The notes under the pieces were generated by a model that was not told the origin of the DNA, searched no databases, and worked only from the letters and a program-made list of their open reading frames with translations. Below are positions 21,660-34,530 of a stretch of DNA of 64,000 nucleotides, piece after piece. The first letter of the stretch is position 1. Each line of letters opens with the position of its first letter. The stretch comes from Plantago major. Its lineage: Eukaryota > Streptophyta > Magnoliopsida > Lamiales > Plantaginaceae. The stretch spans positions 46,608,677 to 46,672,676 of the forward strand of contig CM048839.1 in the NCBI GenBank assembly GCA_026545765.1, read 5' to 3'. The translations under genes and the position numbers were made by a program.

Positions 21660-24430
21660 GCTCAAACAAGTGTGCCAAAGGTCTCTGCATTCTCAACAGA
21701 AGACCTGCTTCCATTCTTCAAAAACCACACTCTCAAGAAACATCTCAAGTGTTTCAGAAAGTGGCAAAGCTCAGAAGCTCAGATCTGACTGAATTAACAA
21801 AGGTGACTGATCACCAATTGAGAAGAGTCAGAGCTTTTGACTTGGAGACTTATGTCCATGCTATGTTCCCAACAGAGCAGTACTCTTTTGCTACTCTGAT
21901 GCATAAGGACTTTGTCAAAGAAGCTGCACACAAGCTCATAGAAGCTTTTGAGAAGGCAGATGGTCAGACCAGAATGCAAATGGCATTCAAGCCTACTTTG
22001 CCCCAAACTCTACAGTGCATACCCTCTGAGCAAGAGGAATTTAATGGGCAAATGGTCACTATTCCAGAAGTGATCAATCTGGTCTCTGAAGATGAAGAAG
22101 AGAAGGAGACTGATGAGAATGACTATGAAGAACCTCCTTCTGACCATCACAAGGATGAGGATGATAAAAAGGATGATGATGATGCCCGCACTGTGGGACA
22201 GGAGGGATTGCACAAGGAAACAATGCCTCAGTTGCTGAAAAGCACACTGAGAGGACATCACAAAAATCCCCTCCTCCATCTACTCAGAAATCTACCCATC
22301 CATCTCCCCAACAAAAAGTCTCTACTGAACAAGTAGTTGAGCACTCCAAGGATAACACTCAGAAAATATTGGATGCACAAGCCAGTGTTGCTCAACTCAA
22401 TCAATTGTTGGAGGAAGAACAACATCTACATCTTCAACTGGAAGAAAAGATAGCAGAATCCAGAGTCAAGCTAGATAAACTTGAAGAACAAATGCGCAAA
22501 GAAACGCAAGCTTACTCTGAAATTAAAGGGCTCCGGGACGCTGTTGATTATATTGCTAAGGAGCTAGATGTTGAACAAGTATCTAAAGCAAAGCTTGATG
22601 CTAAGGCTGCATCTTCACCAAAGAAACCATCCTCTAAAGGCAAGAAACCCATATCTGAGATGGTTGCCGCCTTCAGAAACCTTGATGAAGAAGTGCAAGA
22701 GGATGAAGTTCACTGGCCGATGACTCAGATGATGAAGAAGACAAGGCATTGGCAGAACACCGCAATGAACACTTAGCGGTTTCTCATTTGAAAAGGAAGC
22801 TGATTGCTCCTAAAATATTCAACAAGCTTCCAAATGTCAACTCCAATGAATACTTGAACAGATATCAAGTACTGGATAAATTGAAAAAGGAGTTGTTTTC
22901 TCAAGATAAAGCCACCATTGCATCAGTCCTTGCAGAAATGAAGACATTCACTGAGCTCATCACTCAGAGAACAACCAGTCTGGTCATTGCTCAGAAAGAC
23001 CTAGGCATGGTTAGGGATGATGACCAAAACTTGGCTGCAAAGCCTTTGAAGAGGCTAGCTATGCTGCTGGAAAAGCAGATGCTATTCAAGGCCCACTGGT
23101 AGAGCTCACTGATAAGGAAACATGTCTTATCAAACAAAATTAGGAGCTCAAGGCCAATCTAGAAAAGTTGGTTACTGCTTATAACTATCTGCAAGGCAAC
23201 TTTGACTCCCTTTCAGAATCCTTTGTGATTCTTAGTCAGTCAACAATGACTAAGGGGGAAGGATTTCAAGGTGCTCAGAGAGGAAGAGGAAGAGGAAACA
23301 AAATAAAATCTGAACAACCACCTCTCAGAATAAATGAGCCCTCCTCCAGTCAGACTGCTCTACAGATAGTGGCCACTACTCAACAACTTCTTGAAAAAGG
23401 AATGACAATAAGGGACAGAACACAGAAACCTCCAAGGAGTACCAAGGCTCCAAGGAGAAGACAAGTAAGAGGGATTGATGAGTCTTCTGAAGAAGAAGAA
23501 GAAGAAGAAGAAGAAGAAGGCGGCCAAGTCAAAACCCAGGGCAATGAAGAAGGCTGCAAAACTTTCACAAGAATTAATCTTGATGATGATGATGAAGAAA
23601 CTGATGAAGATGAAGCTCCTCTTCACAGAAAAAGAAAAAGGGTTGATAGCCTATCTGAGCCCATAGCTGCAAAGCCTTTGGCAGCTAAAACACTCTCTGG
23701 AAATACCAAGTCAATCCAGGGTGGTTCTTCAAGCAATCCCCCAAGGAAAAATTCAAGACAAAGGAGGAACAGGCTGAGAGCTGAATAAAGAAAACTTCAA
23801 CTACCACTCAGGCTTGAAGAAGCCAAGATTGAGTATGTGAAGACCAACAATGACTCCTCTGTCTACAGATGTATTAATCAGAAGAATGGCTACTGGATTA
23901 TGGAACTCAAGCACTTACTGGTAAATGAAAAATTTTCAGAACCAATCCAAAAACAACTCATGGTATGGAGAAAAGACAAGCCAATCTTGATTAAGACCAA
24001 CCACATCAAAGCCTGGTTGGATTTTGAAGTAATCAAGAGAATAGAAGCCATGAAAAAGGACCTCTCTGATGATTGTCCTTATGGAAAGCCAGATGATGTG
24101 CACAGAATTCCCAACATCATCGAACAGTACAAGAGCAAGACTTGCTGTGGAACCCTATGAGTCCTTCTACATGACTGAAGATCAATACAAGGGTGACATC
24201 AGATATCTGAAGATCATATATGAATACTTCAAGCTATCAGATATCAGAATCGAGCCTCCTGGAAATGGGGAAAGTATATGTGGGTCAAACAGTTTGCCAA
24301 GAAAAATCCCACCAAAACCTACAAGGAAGTTTGTGGATTTTCCAGAAACACTGAGATGATAGTCAAGACTTTGCTCTTTGACTACTCAGATGATATCAAA
24401 AGGTTTGGTGATAGGAAATTTGCAGATTGA
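21660..24430 (+). pseudogene. Unknown gene of the nested LTR element, 3' part
   Basis: After the last acceptor the frame reads AQTSVPKVSAFSTEDLLPFF, then moves to 21749-22336 (LETYVHAMFPTEQYSFATLM, followed by an acidic stretch), 22369-22776 (coiled coil: LNQLLEEEQHLHLQLEEKIA and on), 22749-23102, 23168-23788 (basic/acidic low complexity with GRGRG and a poly-Glu run) and 23837-24359 (VYRCINQKNGYWIMELKHLL, DIRYLKIIYEYFKL). These pieces follow each other collinearly with small shifts and isolated stops, so they look like one decayed C-terminal region of more than 800 residues. No pol motif is present. Function unknown. Confidence 0.55.
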
Positions 24431-24757
24431 TCCATGGAACTGTTTTTGAAGTTTTGAAGACTTGAAGACTAGTTTATTAGGATGTCTACTTGGAGCTTGG
24501 TTACTCCTGTTGTCCTAATTTACTATGTATTTTGTATCTTGCTGACTGCACTAAATTGTGTTTTATTAAAGTTATCTGTGAACTTTCTCTGTAACATATC
24601 TGATGAACCTACTCTCAGATATCAATCTATAAGAAGATAACTTGTCAGCAAAGATCACACTTTGTGATTTGGTTGATGTTTACTTATGAATTGATTAAGC
24701 GGTGGATTGTTTCCTCATCCAGATTAGTAATAGGTCGGATAGTCATCGTTGACTGAT
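24431..24757 (+). other. 3' untranslated part of the nested element
   Basis: T-rich, no ORF. It leads into the purine tract before the 3' LTR. Confidence 0.5.
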
Positions 24758-24773
24758 CAAAAAAGGGGAAATT
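24758..24773 (+). promoter_or_regulatory. Polypurine tract of the nested element
   Basis: AAAAAAGGGGAAATT directly precedes the 3' LTR start TGTTAGG; this would prime plus-strand DNA synthesis. Confidence 0.85.
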
Positions 24774-26364
24774 TGTTAGGAATATCTGTTTAGATTTTGA
24801 TCAGCAATCTAATGACTTATCTTAGCTCAGAAAGGTGGTTAGTACTCTTGGTTCACTTGAACACTGTAAAAGAAGAAAATCACTAAGTATGATAGTCTAG
24901 CAAATCTTGTATAGCATGTTAGGTCTCTGAATGTAATTTTTTATATCTTTGATGAAGACCAAGAAGAAGGCATCCAGCAGGAGAGTTCAACATTTATTGA
25001 AGTTTTGAAGACTGCACAAGATTGCTGAAGACAAAGGTCATCAGATACCTATGTCCAGATATCTTCAATAAACAAGTGTTTTTCAATAAATAAGTTTTGC
25101 AAAAGATATCTGAGAACACAAGGTTTTTGAACGAGGAAAAGTGCCCACAGATATCTACACTCAGATACCTTGGATAAAAACTATATTTCTGGGAAACAAT
25201 GTTGTAACAAGTATCTGGAGATGTGAAGGTCTCTGGAAAGGGACGTGCAATGCTTCAGAAAGCATGCATATTTCCGTTGGCACTACAGGACAAAAATAGT
25301 ACAATGCAATAAATGCACAGACAGAGACATCTGAACAAAAGAGGAAATCTCTGAAAAGAGAGAACGTCTTCTGCAGTACTATTTACAGATATCAATAGTT
25401 TGAATTTCATTAAGCCTAAAGGATACTATTCAAACGGCATGATTTTCAACTATAAATATCAACACTTAGAATGCTTGAAAGACACACCTTGAACTTACAC
25501 TGGATACACAACAAGAACACTATCTTTCAAACTCTCAAGCATATTACTTACCTTCAAGCTTTCTGTTGCGATCAAAGCTGTTGATTCTAAGTAGCACAAA
25601 AGTTCTAAGTGTCATGATCCTTAACGAGCATTGTTATCGGTGAAGGAGTTGAATTAAGATTTCATATCTGAGATTCATTCTCTTGAACACTTATCATAAA
25701 CTTTGGTCAGTAAAGAACAAGATACCATACATTGAAAAGTGTATTAAGTATACTTGATTCATAGAGCTATCTGCATAACTGAATAAGTTATTAAAGAAGC
25801 TCACCTGACAAACTACCTTAACCAATACCTTAAACGGCGTGGAGTACTTAGTTTGGGAAACTAAGGAATAACTCCAAGGTTACTGAGCATAGGATGTACT
25901 TAGTTTGGGAAACTAAGGAATAGCTCAAAAGGTTTCTGAGTACAGGAAGTACTTGGCTGAGAAAGCCGGGGAATAACTTAGGGGGAACACTTGGTTGGGA
26001 ACCTAGTGTATTTAGGAATCGAGAGAAGATATTTGTAAGGTTAATTCATTTATCTGTCTTAGTAGATTCTAGGTCTGATAAAGGCCGAAGTGGATTAGTT
26101 GAAGGATTACGCCACCTTCAGATACCACTATAAAGACTTGTATTATTTACCTTCTGCAATTTATTACTTGCTTTATTTACTTTGCTAAGTATTTACACAT
26201 ATCTTGCTGAGCACGTGCACTTATCACAAAAAGTCTTCCGCTCTCTGAAATTAAGTATCAGATATCTTCACAAATATCTGAGAAATTGTGTTTATCGACA
26301 AAAGTTTGAAAAAGACTATTCACCCGCCCTCTTGTCTTTTACTTTGCCATTATCTGGACCAACA
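24774..26364 (+). repeat. 3' LTR of the nested element
   Basis: 1591 bp, collinear with 16533-18126, with scattered substitutions. Ends GGACCAACA followed by the GATAG duplication. Confidence 0.92.
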
Positions 26365-26369
26365 GATAG

Positions 26370-28395
26370 ATCCAAGGATAGCTGTTCATCGTCTGAATAT
26401 GGATCCTTCGGTCAAATTTATTCGTCAAAAGAGAAAAGACTTTGGGCCCGTCGAAGATGATATCATAGCCGGGGAGTTGGAGAGGCTTATGAAAGCAGGA
26501 CACATTGAGGAAGTGAGATACTCAGATTGGGTTTGCAATGTAGTTCTTGTCGAAAAGGCTCCCGGGAAGTGGAGGATGTGCAATGACTTTACTAGATTAA
26601 ACAAGTTTTGTCCAACGGATCCTTACCCCTTGCCTAGGATCGATCAATTGGTGGACTCCATAGCCGGATATGTGCTCTTCTAAGCTTCATGGACGCTTAC
26701 CAAGGATTCTACCAAATTAGAATGGCCCCAGAGGACATCAAAAAGACAACCTTCTTTGCGGCTGGAGGAGTTTATTGCTTCAAGGTTATGCCATTTGGAC
26801 TGAAAAATGCAGGAGCTACTTACCAACGTCTGGTAAATAGAATACTCAAAGAAGAGATTGGTAAAACCATGGAAATATATGTTGACGACATGTTGGTCAA
26901 GAGTAAGACAGAGGAGCAACATATTGACCACCTCAACAATTGCTTCTCTATTTTGAGGAAGTATGGAATGAAATTGAACCCCGAGAAATGTATCTTCGGA
27001 GTGAAAGGGGGAAAGTTTCTTGGCTACATGGTAACGGAGAGGGGCATCAGCGCCAACCCGGAAAAGATCAAGGCTATTTTAGACCTGCCACAACCAAAAA
27101 CCATCAATGAAGTTCAACAGCTAATAGGGCGAGTCATGTCCTTGAGCCGCTTCATCATCTCTAGATCAGCAGAAAAGAACCTACCATTCTTTAAGATATT
27201 GAGGAAAGGGTACAAGTTCGAATGGACCAAAGAGTGTGAGGATGCCTTCAACAGCTTAAAGAAATATCTCCACTCACCACCACTCTTGGCCAAACCAGCG
27301 GAAGGAGAACCCCTTTACTTGTACCTAGCAGTCGCTGATGAGGCTATGAGTTCCGTGTTAGTCCGAATCCAAGCCAACGATCACATGCATGTCTACTACC
27401 TAAGCAAAGCTCTAGCTAGAGCGGAGATTAGGTATACCCGAATTGAGAAATTGGCATACGCTTTGGTATACACTGCTCGGAGGCTAAAGCCTTATTTCAA
27501 GTCACACAGGATTGTGGTCCTCACCAGGGAACCATTGAAACAAGTCCTTGGAAAGCCAGATCAATCCGGCCGCCTGTCCAAATGGGCAATTGAGCTAAGC
27601 GAGTACGATATTGGATATCAAGCTCCGTCAGCAAAGAAGGCACAAATCATCGCTGACTTCTTAGTCGAGTACCCAGAAAAGGGGGAAGAAAATGTCAATG
27701 ATCAGGCGAAGGAAGTTGATTGCTTGGTGATAACACAAGGGGTGAACACTTGTGAGCAAGTGAGAGTTACTGAGAGAGAAGTGCAACAAGAAACCTGTAG
27801 TAACACTCAATTCAGAGGGTTTTCATCTGAACCAATGGAGGACTTTCTCAGAGTGAGACATATGTTTCTTTTAGATGAATTATCCAACGCTCCTGCACTC
27901 GCGTCTTCCGTCAAGATGCGAGAGGAGGTCACTAAGAGCAGAAACACCAATACTTCCATGGCACCCGAAGAACAAGGAAAAGTCACTTGGACACTGCTGG
28001 TAGATGGATCTTCTACCGGCCGAATCGGAGGTATTGGAATACACCTTCAGAGCCCCGCAGGTGCTCAGCTGGATTACGCCATCACACTTGATTTCAAAGT
28101 AACCAACAATGAAGCTGAGTATGAGGCACTTCTCGTCGGACTCAAGATGGGAAAATCTCTCCAAGTGAGAAAGATCAAAGCCTACACCGACTCACAACTA
28201 GTCGAATCTCAGTTCTCAGGGTCCTTTGCCGCTAAGGGCCCTAACATGATCAAATACTTGGAGTCGCTCAAAAAAGAGGTGGAGGGCTTTGAAGAGTTCT
28301 CGCTGGAAAAGTTCGATAGAGAATGTAATGAGAAAGCTGACTCACTCTCAAAGTACGCATCAGAGCATTGGACACTAGAAGTATCATCCTACTGA
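26370..28395 (+). pseudogene. pol: Tat element reverse transcriptase, RNase H and archaeal-type RNase H
   Basis: Resumes the pol frame right after the inner element (DPRIAVHRLN, then DFGPVEDDIIAGELERLMKA and WRMCNDFTRLNKFCPTDPYP). A two-base insertion near 26680 introduces TAA just before MDAYQGFYQI, after which 26689-28395 is open for 568 codons. RT motifs: VMPFGLKNAGATYQRLVN and the catalytic YVDD (residues 64-67 of that frame). The usual RNase H follows (LYLYLAVADEAMSSVLVR, RIEKLAYALVYTARRLKPYF). A second RNase H starts near residue 430 (WTLLVDGSSTGRIGGIGIHL, NNEAEYEALLVGLKMG, YTDSQLV, CNEKADSLSK). The paired RNase H domains mark the Tat clade. Confidence 0.9.
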
Positions 28396-28399
28396 CTCT

Positions 28400-29687
28400 T
28401 AGGACATCTTCACTCATGAGTCCGGAGACGGACATCATGCTTTTAAGCGCTGAGCACACTTGGATGACAGACATCTTCAATTACCTCAAGGACGGGTCTT
28501 TGCCCTCAGATCCAAAGGAAGCAAGGAGGGTCATTTGCAGAGCCATTAGATACTTTATCCTTGGTGAAGATCTCTATAAGAAGTCTTTCAGTGGAACTCA
28601 CTTGAGGTGCCTCGGACCTCAAGAGGCTAGAACTGTTTTGGAGGAAATTCACAGTGGGAGTTGTGGGAGTCACTCAGGAGGCCGAGCTTTGGCTTAGAAA
28701 GTCATAAGGCAAGGATATTACTGGCCAACAATCGATAAGGATGCTTCAAACTTTGCTCGTGCATGTGATGATTGTCAGTACTACGCCAACGTACCTCACC
28801 GCCCTACAAACCCTATGATTCCGTCAATCATAGCTTGTCCATTTGACCAATGGGGGATAGATATAGTCGGTCCTTTCCCCCGTGGTACTCACCAAAAGAA
28901 GTTCCTCATCGTCGCGGTTGAATACTTTACCAAGTGGGTCGAAGCGGAAGCCGTGTCCACCATCACTGAGAACCGAGTGATAACTTTTATTTGGAAGAAC
29001 ATCATTTGCCGCTTTGGACTACCTAGAATCCTTGTTTCAGATAATGGCGCTCAATTCTTCGGGGGTAAACTCAAGGAATGGTGCAAATACTTCAAGATAG
29101 AACAACGATTCACATCAGTTGGCTATCCCCAAGCTAATGGCCAGGTAGAGTCAACAAACAAAACAATCGTCAAGATGCTGGAAAAGAGACTAAGGACTTC
29201 TCAAGGGAGTTGGGCAGATGACTTGGATGGGGTGCTTTGGGCTCACCGTACCACCACTAGAACCGCTACTCAGGAGATGCCCTTTACGTTAGTATATGGT
29301 ACAGAGGTTGTCATTCCTTCAGAGGTCGCGGTCGAAACTCAAAGGATTCAACAATACCAACCAGTCGAGAACGAAGTGGCAAGGATCTATGATTTGGAGC
29401 TGCTTGAGAACAAAAGAGACGCTGCACTAGCTAACATCTACAGATACCAAGCGACAGCTGCTCGGGCCTACAATAAGCATGTCCATGCTAAGGATTTACA
29501 AGTAGGCGATCTAGTTCTCAGAAGGGCGGACATCCTCAATCATGTTGGAAAGCTCAAACCCTAATGGGAAGGTCCCTACAAGATCATTGGAGCAAGGGTC
29601 AATGGAAGCTATGAGTTAGAGGATGATCAGGGAAGGGCCTTAAAAAGGACTTGGAATGCCAAGAACCTTCAAAAGTTTTATGCTTAA
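28400..29687 (+). pseudogene. Tat element integrase
   Basis: The frame differs from the RNase H part. It has the zinc-binding HHCC region (EEIHSGSCGSHSGGRALA, then a TAG, then YYWPTIDKDASNFARACDDC) and the DDE core: D in WGIDIVGPF, D in LVSDNGAQFFG, E in NGQVESTNKT. Two in-frame stops break it: TAG near 28695 inside the zinc domain and TAA near 29562 before WEGPYKIIGARV. The C-terminus ends NLQKFYA with TAA at about 29685. No chromodomain is visible, in line with the non-chromoviral Tat clade. Confidence 0.88.
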
Positions 29688-31447
29688 GAACTACGTCAGT
29701 TACTTACTTTTGCCTGTTTTTTCTCTATGGCCTTGAAGCCCACCAGTTGTAATTGGATTTACGTCAAATCAATACAACTTCTATCTTTTTCGAATACATC
29801 TGTCTCAAGCCTAATTCTACTCTTCGGACTCATTGTTCCAAGCCATCACCATTTCCCATACGAATTACCACATGATCGAACTCCTAAAATTTGTTTTATA
29901 GAACCAGTGACTCGGACTAAGAGATCCAAAGCTAAAAAAAAAAAAAAAAAAAAAAAACAACTCCACAACCAAGGCGGCCTGCTACGCTCGAAACACTGAC
30001 ATCTGAACAGCGTACTCCTCGGACCATCTACCTCTGCAAATACCAACATTTTCAAAGTTACACGAAAGTAACCCTCCGACAATGTTGGAGTGTTGCAGAG
30101 GAGGACGGATCAAAGATTTGGTCCCCCGAACCACAGTGAGATTTTTACGGCACTCCTGAGTCGACGGGTCCGAATGCCGTTCCTTAAACCATCTATCTCT
30201 TCAACCATAACCATTTTCTAGTTAGAAAGATACTCACAGAAAATGGTAAATGGTGGAAGAGACAGATGGATCCAGGATTTGATACTCCGAACCGACTCCA
30301 AACTTCCAAAAATATTCGAGTGGTCCGACATACGCCACAAGAAAATGGTAAATGGGTGAAAGCGCAGATAGTCCAAGGAGTTAACTCGCCGAAGTAGAAG
30401 GTATTTGGTAATCCCTGGAACCAGCAAGCTAGTCCGTTTTCCCAGGGCTCAAGTCGTTGGTACACCCGTGAGCCTCGGAGAAAGAAGACTAGCACGGCGA
30501 TCCGAGGAAGACTACTTACGAGTGACTCGATCTTATCGTCCCCAGCGTGGTCTGACCCAAAAGGATCTTCGGACGTCCAAAGAACCCTCAGGTACGGATT
30601 ACGCATAAGAACGACGGAATCAATCCAATCGATGGCATCTGAGCTAAGCGATTCGAATAACTCACTACTGCAAATCAATTATGGTCAACATCAGCCGTAC
30701 AATGTCAAGGTATTTATAGACGTTGTCGACCAATCACATTGGGACGCGTGCAATGTGCCGGTTACCCATGGGCTTGGGCCAGAGTTGGGCCTTTACTATT
30801 GGGCCTCCACTTCAGGTCCGCTGCAGAGTTTATTGGTTCGGACTAAATTCTTACTCCGAACCATTACTCAATGCATGGCCCGACCAATCGTTTGCAAGAC
30901 TTTTTCATTCGGACGCTTAGGATCAATACACTTCAATTTACGTGTATCTGGACCCGTAAAATCCCCTGGATCTATTTTTGTCAAAGACGATCCGAGCTAC
31001 ATTTACTTGGATGAAATAATTCAAAACAATTATTTCTTGTAGTAAATACATCGGTTTTGAATGATCCGCTCGGACCACTGCCACAAGAATCTGAACTGAT
31101 CCTCTAAATTTGTTTGTTTGACGCCACAAGTTTAAGTCTGTGAGCCCACTCGGATGTACTTCCAGCCGACCGAACTAGTTTACACTTTAAACAAGCATGC
31201 ACAACGTACATGTATTTACTCGGAGTATGGATGGAAGCACACAGAGGAAAATAATTTCATTACCATAAATAAGAGCCGATCCGGAGCGACAAATCACTCC
31301 GAATCGACATCAGTTTGGACAAATAAAACAAGAATCCGAGACAAAATAAGTTTAACAAATTGTTCCACAGTAAAAACACAAAAGGCAACATCCGAATTGT
31401 TTTGAGGTCCGAAGACCTTTACACTATTCATGGGGCATACCCTACCT
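29688..31447 (+). other. Non-coding 3' spacer of the Tat element
   Basis: Between integrase and the antisense gene. Contains an A run (29934-29957) and a short direct repeat with GAAAATGGTAAATGG (30238 and about 30342). ORFs on either strand have no domain. Confidence 0.55.
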
Positions 31448-34400
31448 TCAGTTGGTCCGGCTAGCAAAAGGGTTGGCCTGAGACTCGGGTTGGGCACGTT
31501 CGGGGGCGCTTTCCTGATCTTCTTGCTGAGAAGACAGATGCTCGGACAACCTCTTAGCCCTGTCTTCTTTCTTCTTCCGGATGAACTCCGGGCACTCTTT
31601 GAACAAGTCTAAGTCTCGGTCATGGCCTAGCACCGGACCAGGGATCTTCAGCCACTCACGGTTATGCTCCGAGTACTCTTCAAACGACACGAGGATATGG
31701 GACATCAAGACCTCTGGAACAAAGGAAGGCAAGTACGGACCACCATGATTGTACTTGTTCGTCTCGTTCTCTTCACAAACGAGTTCAACGAACTCGGACT
31801 GGAACAGGGCAGTGTCTTCCACATCATCCGAAACAAAGGCCGAACCGTCCGGAGCGTTGAAGGCTGAAATCCCTTCTTCTTCCAAGTTATAGTCCTCAGG
31901 AATAAGTCCCTTCTTTCGGAGTTGGCCCACTGCCGCATCGAACCCGTCCTGACGAGCTTCATCATACTTCGTCTCCAAATGGAACCGATGGGCATCCGAA
32001 TCCAGGTAGTCTCGGACAGCATCAGTCCGAACCGACATCAGAAGTTCAAGGATGCGATCCTTGATGTTCCGAGAGACAGCGGTATAGTCACTAAGGCCCT
32101 CACTATATGCCTCCAAGTCCTTCTCCAACGCCCGGATGGCACTTTTCAGCTTATCCTTCTCTCCTTCGGACTCTTTCAGTGAAGCAAGTGCCTTTTTAAG
32201 TTTGTCTTTGTAGAAAATGGCCTTGTTCGCTTCCGCCTCCCTACTTGCTTCGGACTTGGACAACTCAACCTCCAGGGTAGCCCTTGGACTCGCCACCTCG
32301 GAACACGCTCGGACAGCAGCAGTAAGCTATTTAACAAAACACAAAAGGCTCTGAGTCAATAAAAGATGTATTCAGACAAATCAAAAAAGATAAGAAGGTA
32401 TATTCGGAACCACGAATACCTTCTGGTGAGCAGCAGCGAGCTCTGCAATTCTCTCCAGCTCCAGAACGGAAGCCAACCGAGCCACCTCGGCATCCAGATC
32501 CGAGTCCTCCACCATCATCCCCTTGCCCTTCTTTCCAGGAGGGATTGGGCCCTCAGAGGGGCGCTTCAAACCGGCCTCCTTCGACACTGGCTTCGGAGGC
32601 CTTTTCGCGCCTTTGGCAGCCACCGTTTTGCCCTTGTCCGGGGTAGCCAAGCTCTGCTTCGTCTCTCCGTCCGCCTCCCTTCGGACATCTTCCGCCCGAA
32701 AAGCTGCAGCATTACGTGGCTCGGCCGTCGGGAGAGTGGTGGACGTCTTGATAACTTGGTCTCGGAGACTAAGCCTCTCCTCCTCCTTCTGGGCCTTCAA
32801 CTGTTGCCTCTTGAGCTCCCTCATGGTCGACATAGTGTATTCGAACCAAAAACCTACATAAACCGAACAACGATAAGGGTTAGTCCGAACCAACAGACAA
32901 ATTTGACAACAATAAGAGAACAAGACCGAACCAACAAAAGTTGGGAATATTACGACTATTTACGAAGAGCAAAAGACTCGAACCATAATGCCTAACCGAG
33001 CCACTTACCAAGATCCTTCTTGTTATCACAGAAACTCGGACTTGATAGTCCGGCCAGATAGGGAAGTGGCTGACAGATCAACTCACGGAAGAAGTATTTC
33101 TCCGGATCCTCTTTCCGGTGGAGAACTTGCATCCATTGAGGGATGTTCCGAGTCGTGGGTCTCCAGTCCGGAAGCGTACCTCAAAGAATTTCTTCTCAAA
33201 ATTCCAATGGACTCTTTGAGCCTCGGACTGTCCAGGTTTCAGTGCGGCTCGGACAAAGATATATCTCTGCCACCACTTTATTCCTAGTGAGGAGATCGGA
33301 TCCTCGAAAAAAGTGTAAGCCTGCCGAACCACGAGGGTATAGAAGAATTGGTGGGGCTTGCTCAGAGTGATGTTGAATAGCTTCCGGAAGTTATCAAACG
33401 TAAGAGGGATCCCCATGTGCTTACACAATACTCCGAAGCACATCAGGTTCCCAAGTGAATTCGGAATCACTTGGTGTGGGCTTATCCCAATTCCATTCAA
33501 CACTTCAAGCAGCTCGGACGAGACAAGTAGACGCCAACCATAGTGTAGGGAAACTTCATGGACACACATATATCCGGGAGGTGGATTATAGAAGGCATGA
33601 GCTTCGTCCGGGATTAAAATCTCTACGGAGCCCGGAATCTCGTATCTACGCCGAAGTTCTGCCAATTCATCCGCAGTGATGACCGAATGATAGGTAGGGA
33701 GAGTACCATCCAAGTTAAGCTCTCCATCAGGTTCCGGGTGTGTCACTTGTAAACGAGTCCGAGGGAACTTGACCCGGTCTACGTCATCCCCTTACTTCTG
33801 CCTCCCTCGGACGATTGGGAGGCAACTCCCCGACTCGACCCTTGAGTAGAACTTTCATCCTCAGGACACTTGGACCCGGACGATCGGAACGCCTGGTCCG
33901 AACCAGAGGCACTTCATCCTCCTCTTCCCCTTCACCCTCTTCTTGTTCATCTTCTTCTTCTCCTTCCACGAATTGATTCTCAACTTCTTCGGACGACGAC
34001 AATACAACTACAGTCCGGAGTGGGGTAACAATTCAGACTGTTTCCTCCACCCCTGCTTCAAAAATGCCCATTTCATAGGCCGCATCGGTCGTGTCGTGGA
34101 CCTTTTCTACGTTTATCTCCTGTGGATCCAGAACGAAAGGGATCTGGTTAGGGTTAATCCTATCATTATAACCTAAGTTTCTACAGAGAGCTCGGATTTC
34201 TACCGGTAACTCGGATTCATCCTCGCTCCGACGCGGACTGTTTATGACCCGAGTGGCCGTCTCGTGGATCGTCATTGCCTCATGCACATTAGAAGACTCC
34301 AGGTAATCTTGCCGATCCGGATACTTAGATTCGAGCACGATTAACCGAAAAGACGGAGAGCTCACCTCGGTTCTTCACCACTCCGGTTTGACATATATCC

Positions 34401-34530
34401 GTGACCCCGTTGATCCTCCACATTGCCAATGTCAACTTCTTCGGACGTCACGGAATAGGAGGATTCATCGGATACATACTCCCCCAGCTTCGGTCCAATT
34501 TTGGCTATCACTATCGGACATCCTAGAGAA
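31448..34530 (-). pseudogene. Antisense multi-exon gene (aORF) of the Tat element
   Basis: Read right to left. After an acceptor TTTCTCTAG at about 34526 comes a Ser/Asp-rich start and an exon ending AG|GTGAGC near 34366. Coding resumes around 34300 (YLESSNVHEAMTIHETATRV), has one TGA at 34033, and runs as acidic EEEDEQEEGEGEEEDE to the donor GAA|GTAAGG near 33790. The exon 33746-33078 has EILIPDEAHAFYNPPPGYMC, HYGWRLLVSSELLEVLNGIG and HQFFYTLVVRQAYTFFEDP, the pattern of PF04195 (putative gypsy type transposon). The next exon (about 32864-32394) is charged and basic. The last exon (32322-31448) is a long coiled coil, phase 0 from AAHQK to LTAAVRACSE. Antisense extra ORFs before the 3' LTR are known from Tat elements such as Grande. 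Their role is unknown. Confidence 0.75.

Larger units (their letters stand above)
16533..26364 (+). mobile_element. Nested non-autonomous LTR retrotransposon without pol
   Basis: Two LTRs of about 1.59 kb (16533-18126 and 24774-26364), starting TGTTAGGAATAT and ending GGACCAACA, enclose 6.6 kb. A 5-bp duplication GATAG flanks it (16528-16532 and 26365-26369). An initiator-Met-type PBS and a purine tract (AAAAAAGGGGAAATT) are present. Inside are a short gag-like ORF and a long intron-bearing gene of unknown function; no protease, integrase or reverse transcriptase motif was found. The gag start and iMet PBS favour a Copia (possibly Sirevirus-like) origin; this is inference. It must depend on proteins supplied by another element. 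Confidence 0.9.

Noticed and set aside
23360-23626. Minus-strand ORFs with poly-Phe/poly-Ser
   Set aside because: These are shadows of the GAA-rich stretch on the plus strand.
18575-24773. Hidden reverse transcriptase or integrase in the nested element
   Set aside because: I looked for YVDD/YADD, DTG and DDE contexts in the plus frames and saw none.
32366-32995. Plus-strand ORF of 209 codons
   Set aside because: It overlaps the antisense gene exon, which has clear coding character on the minus strand.
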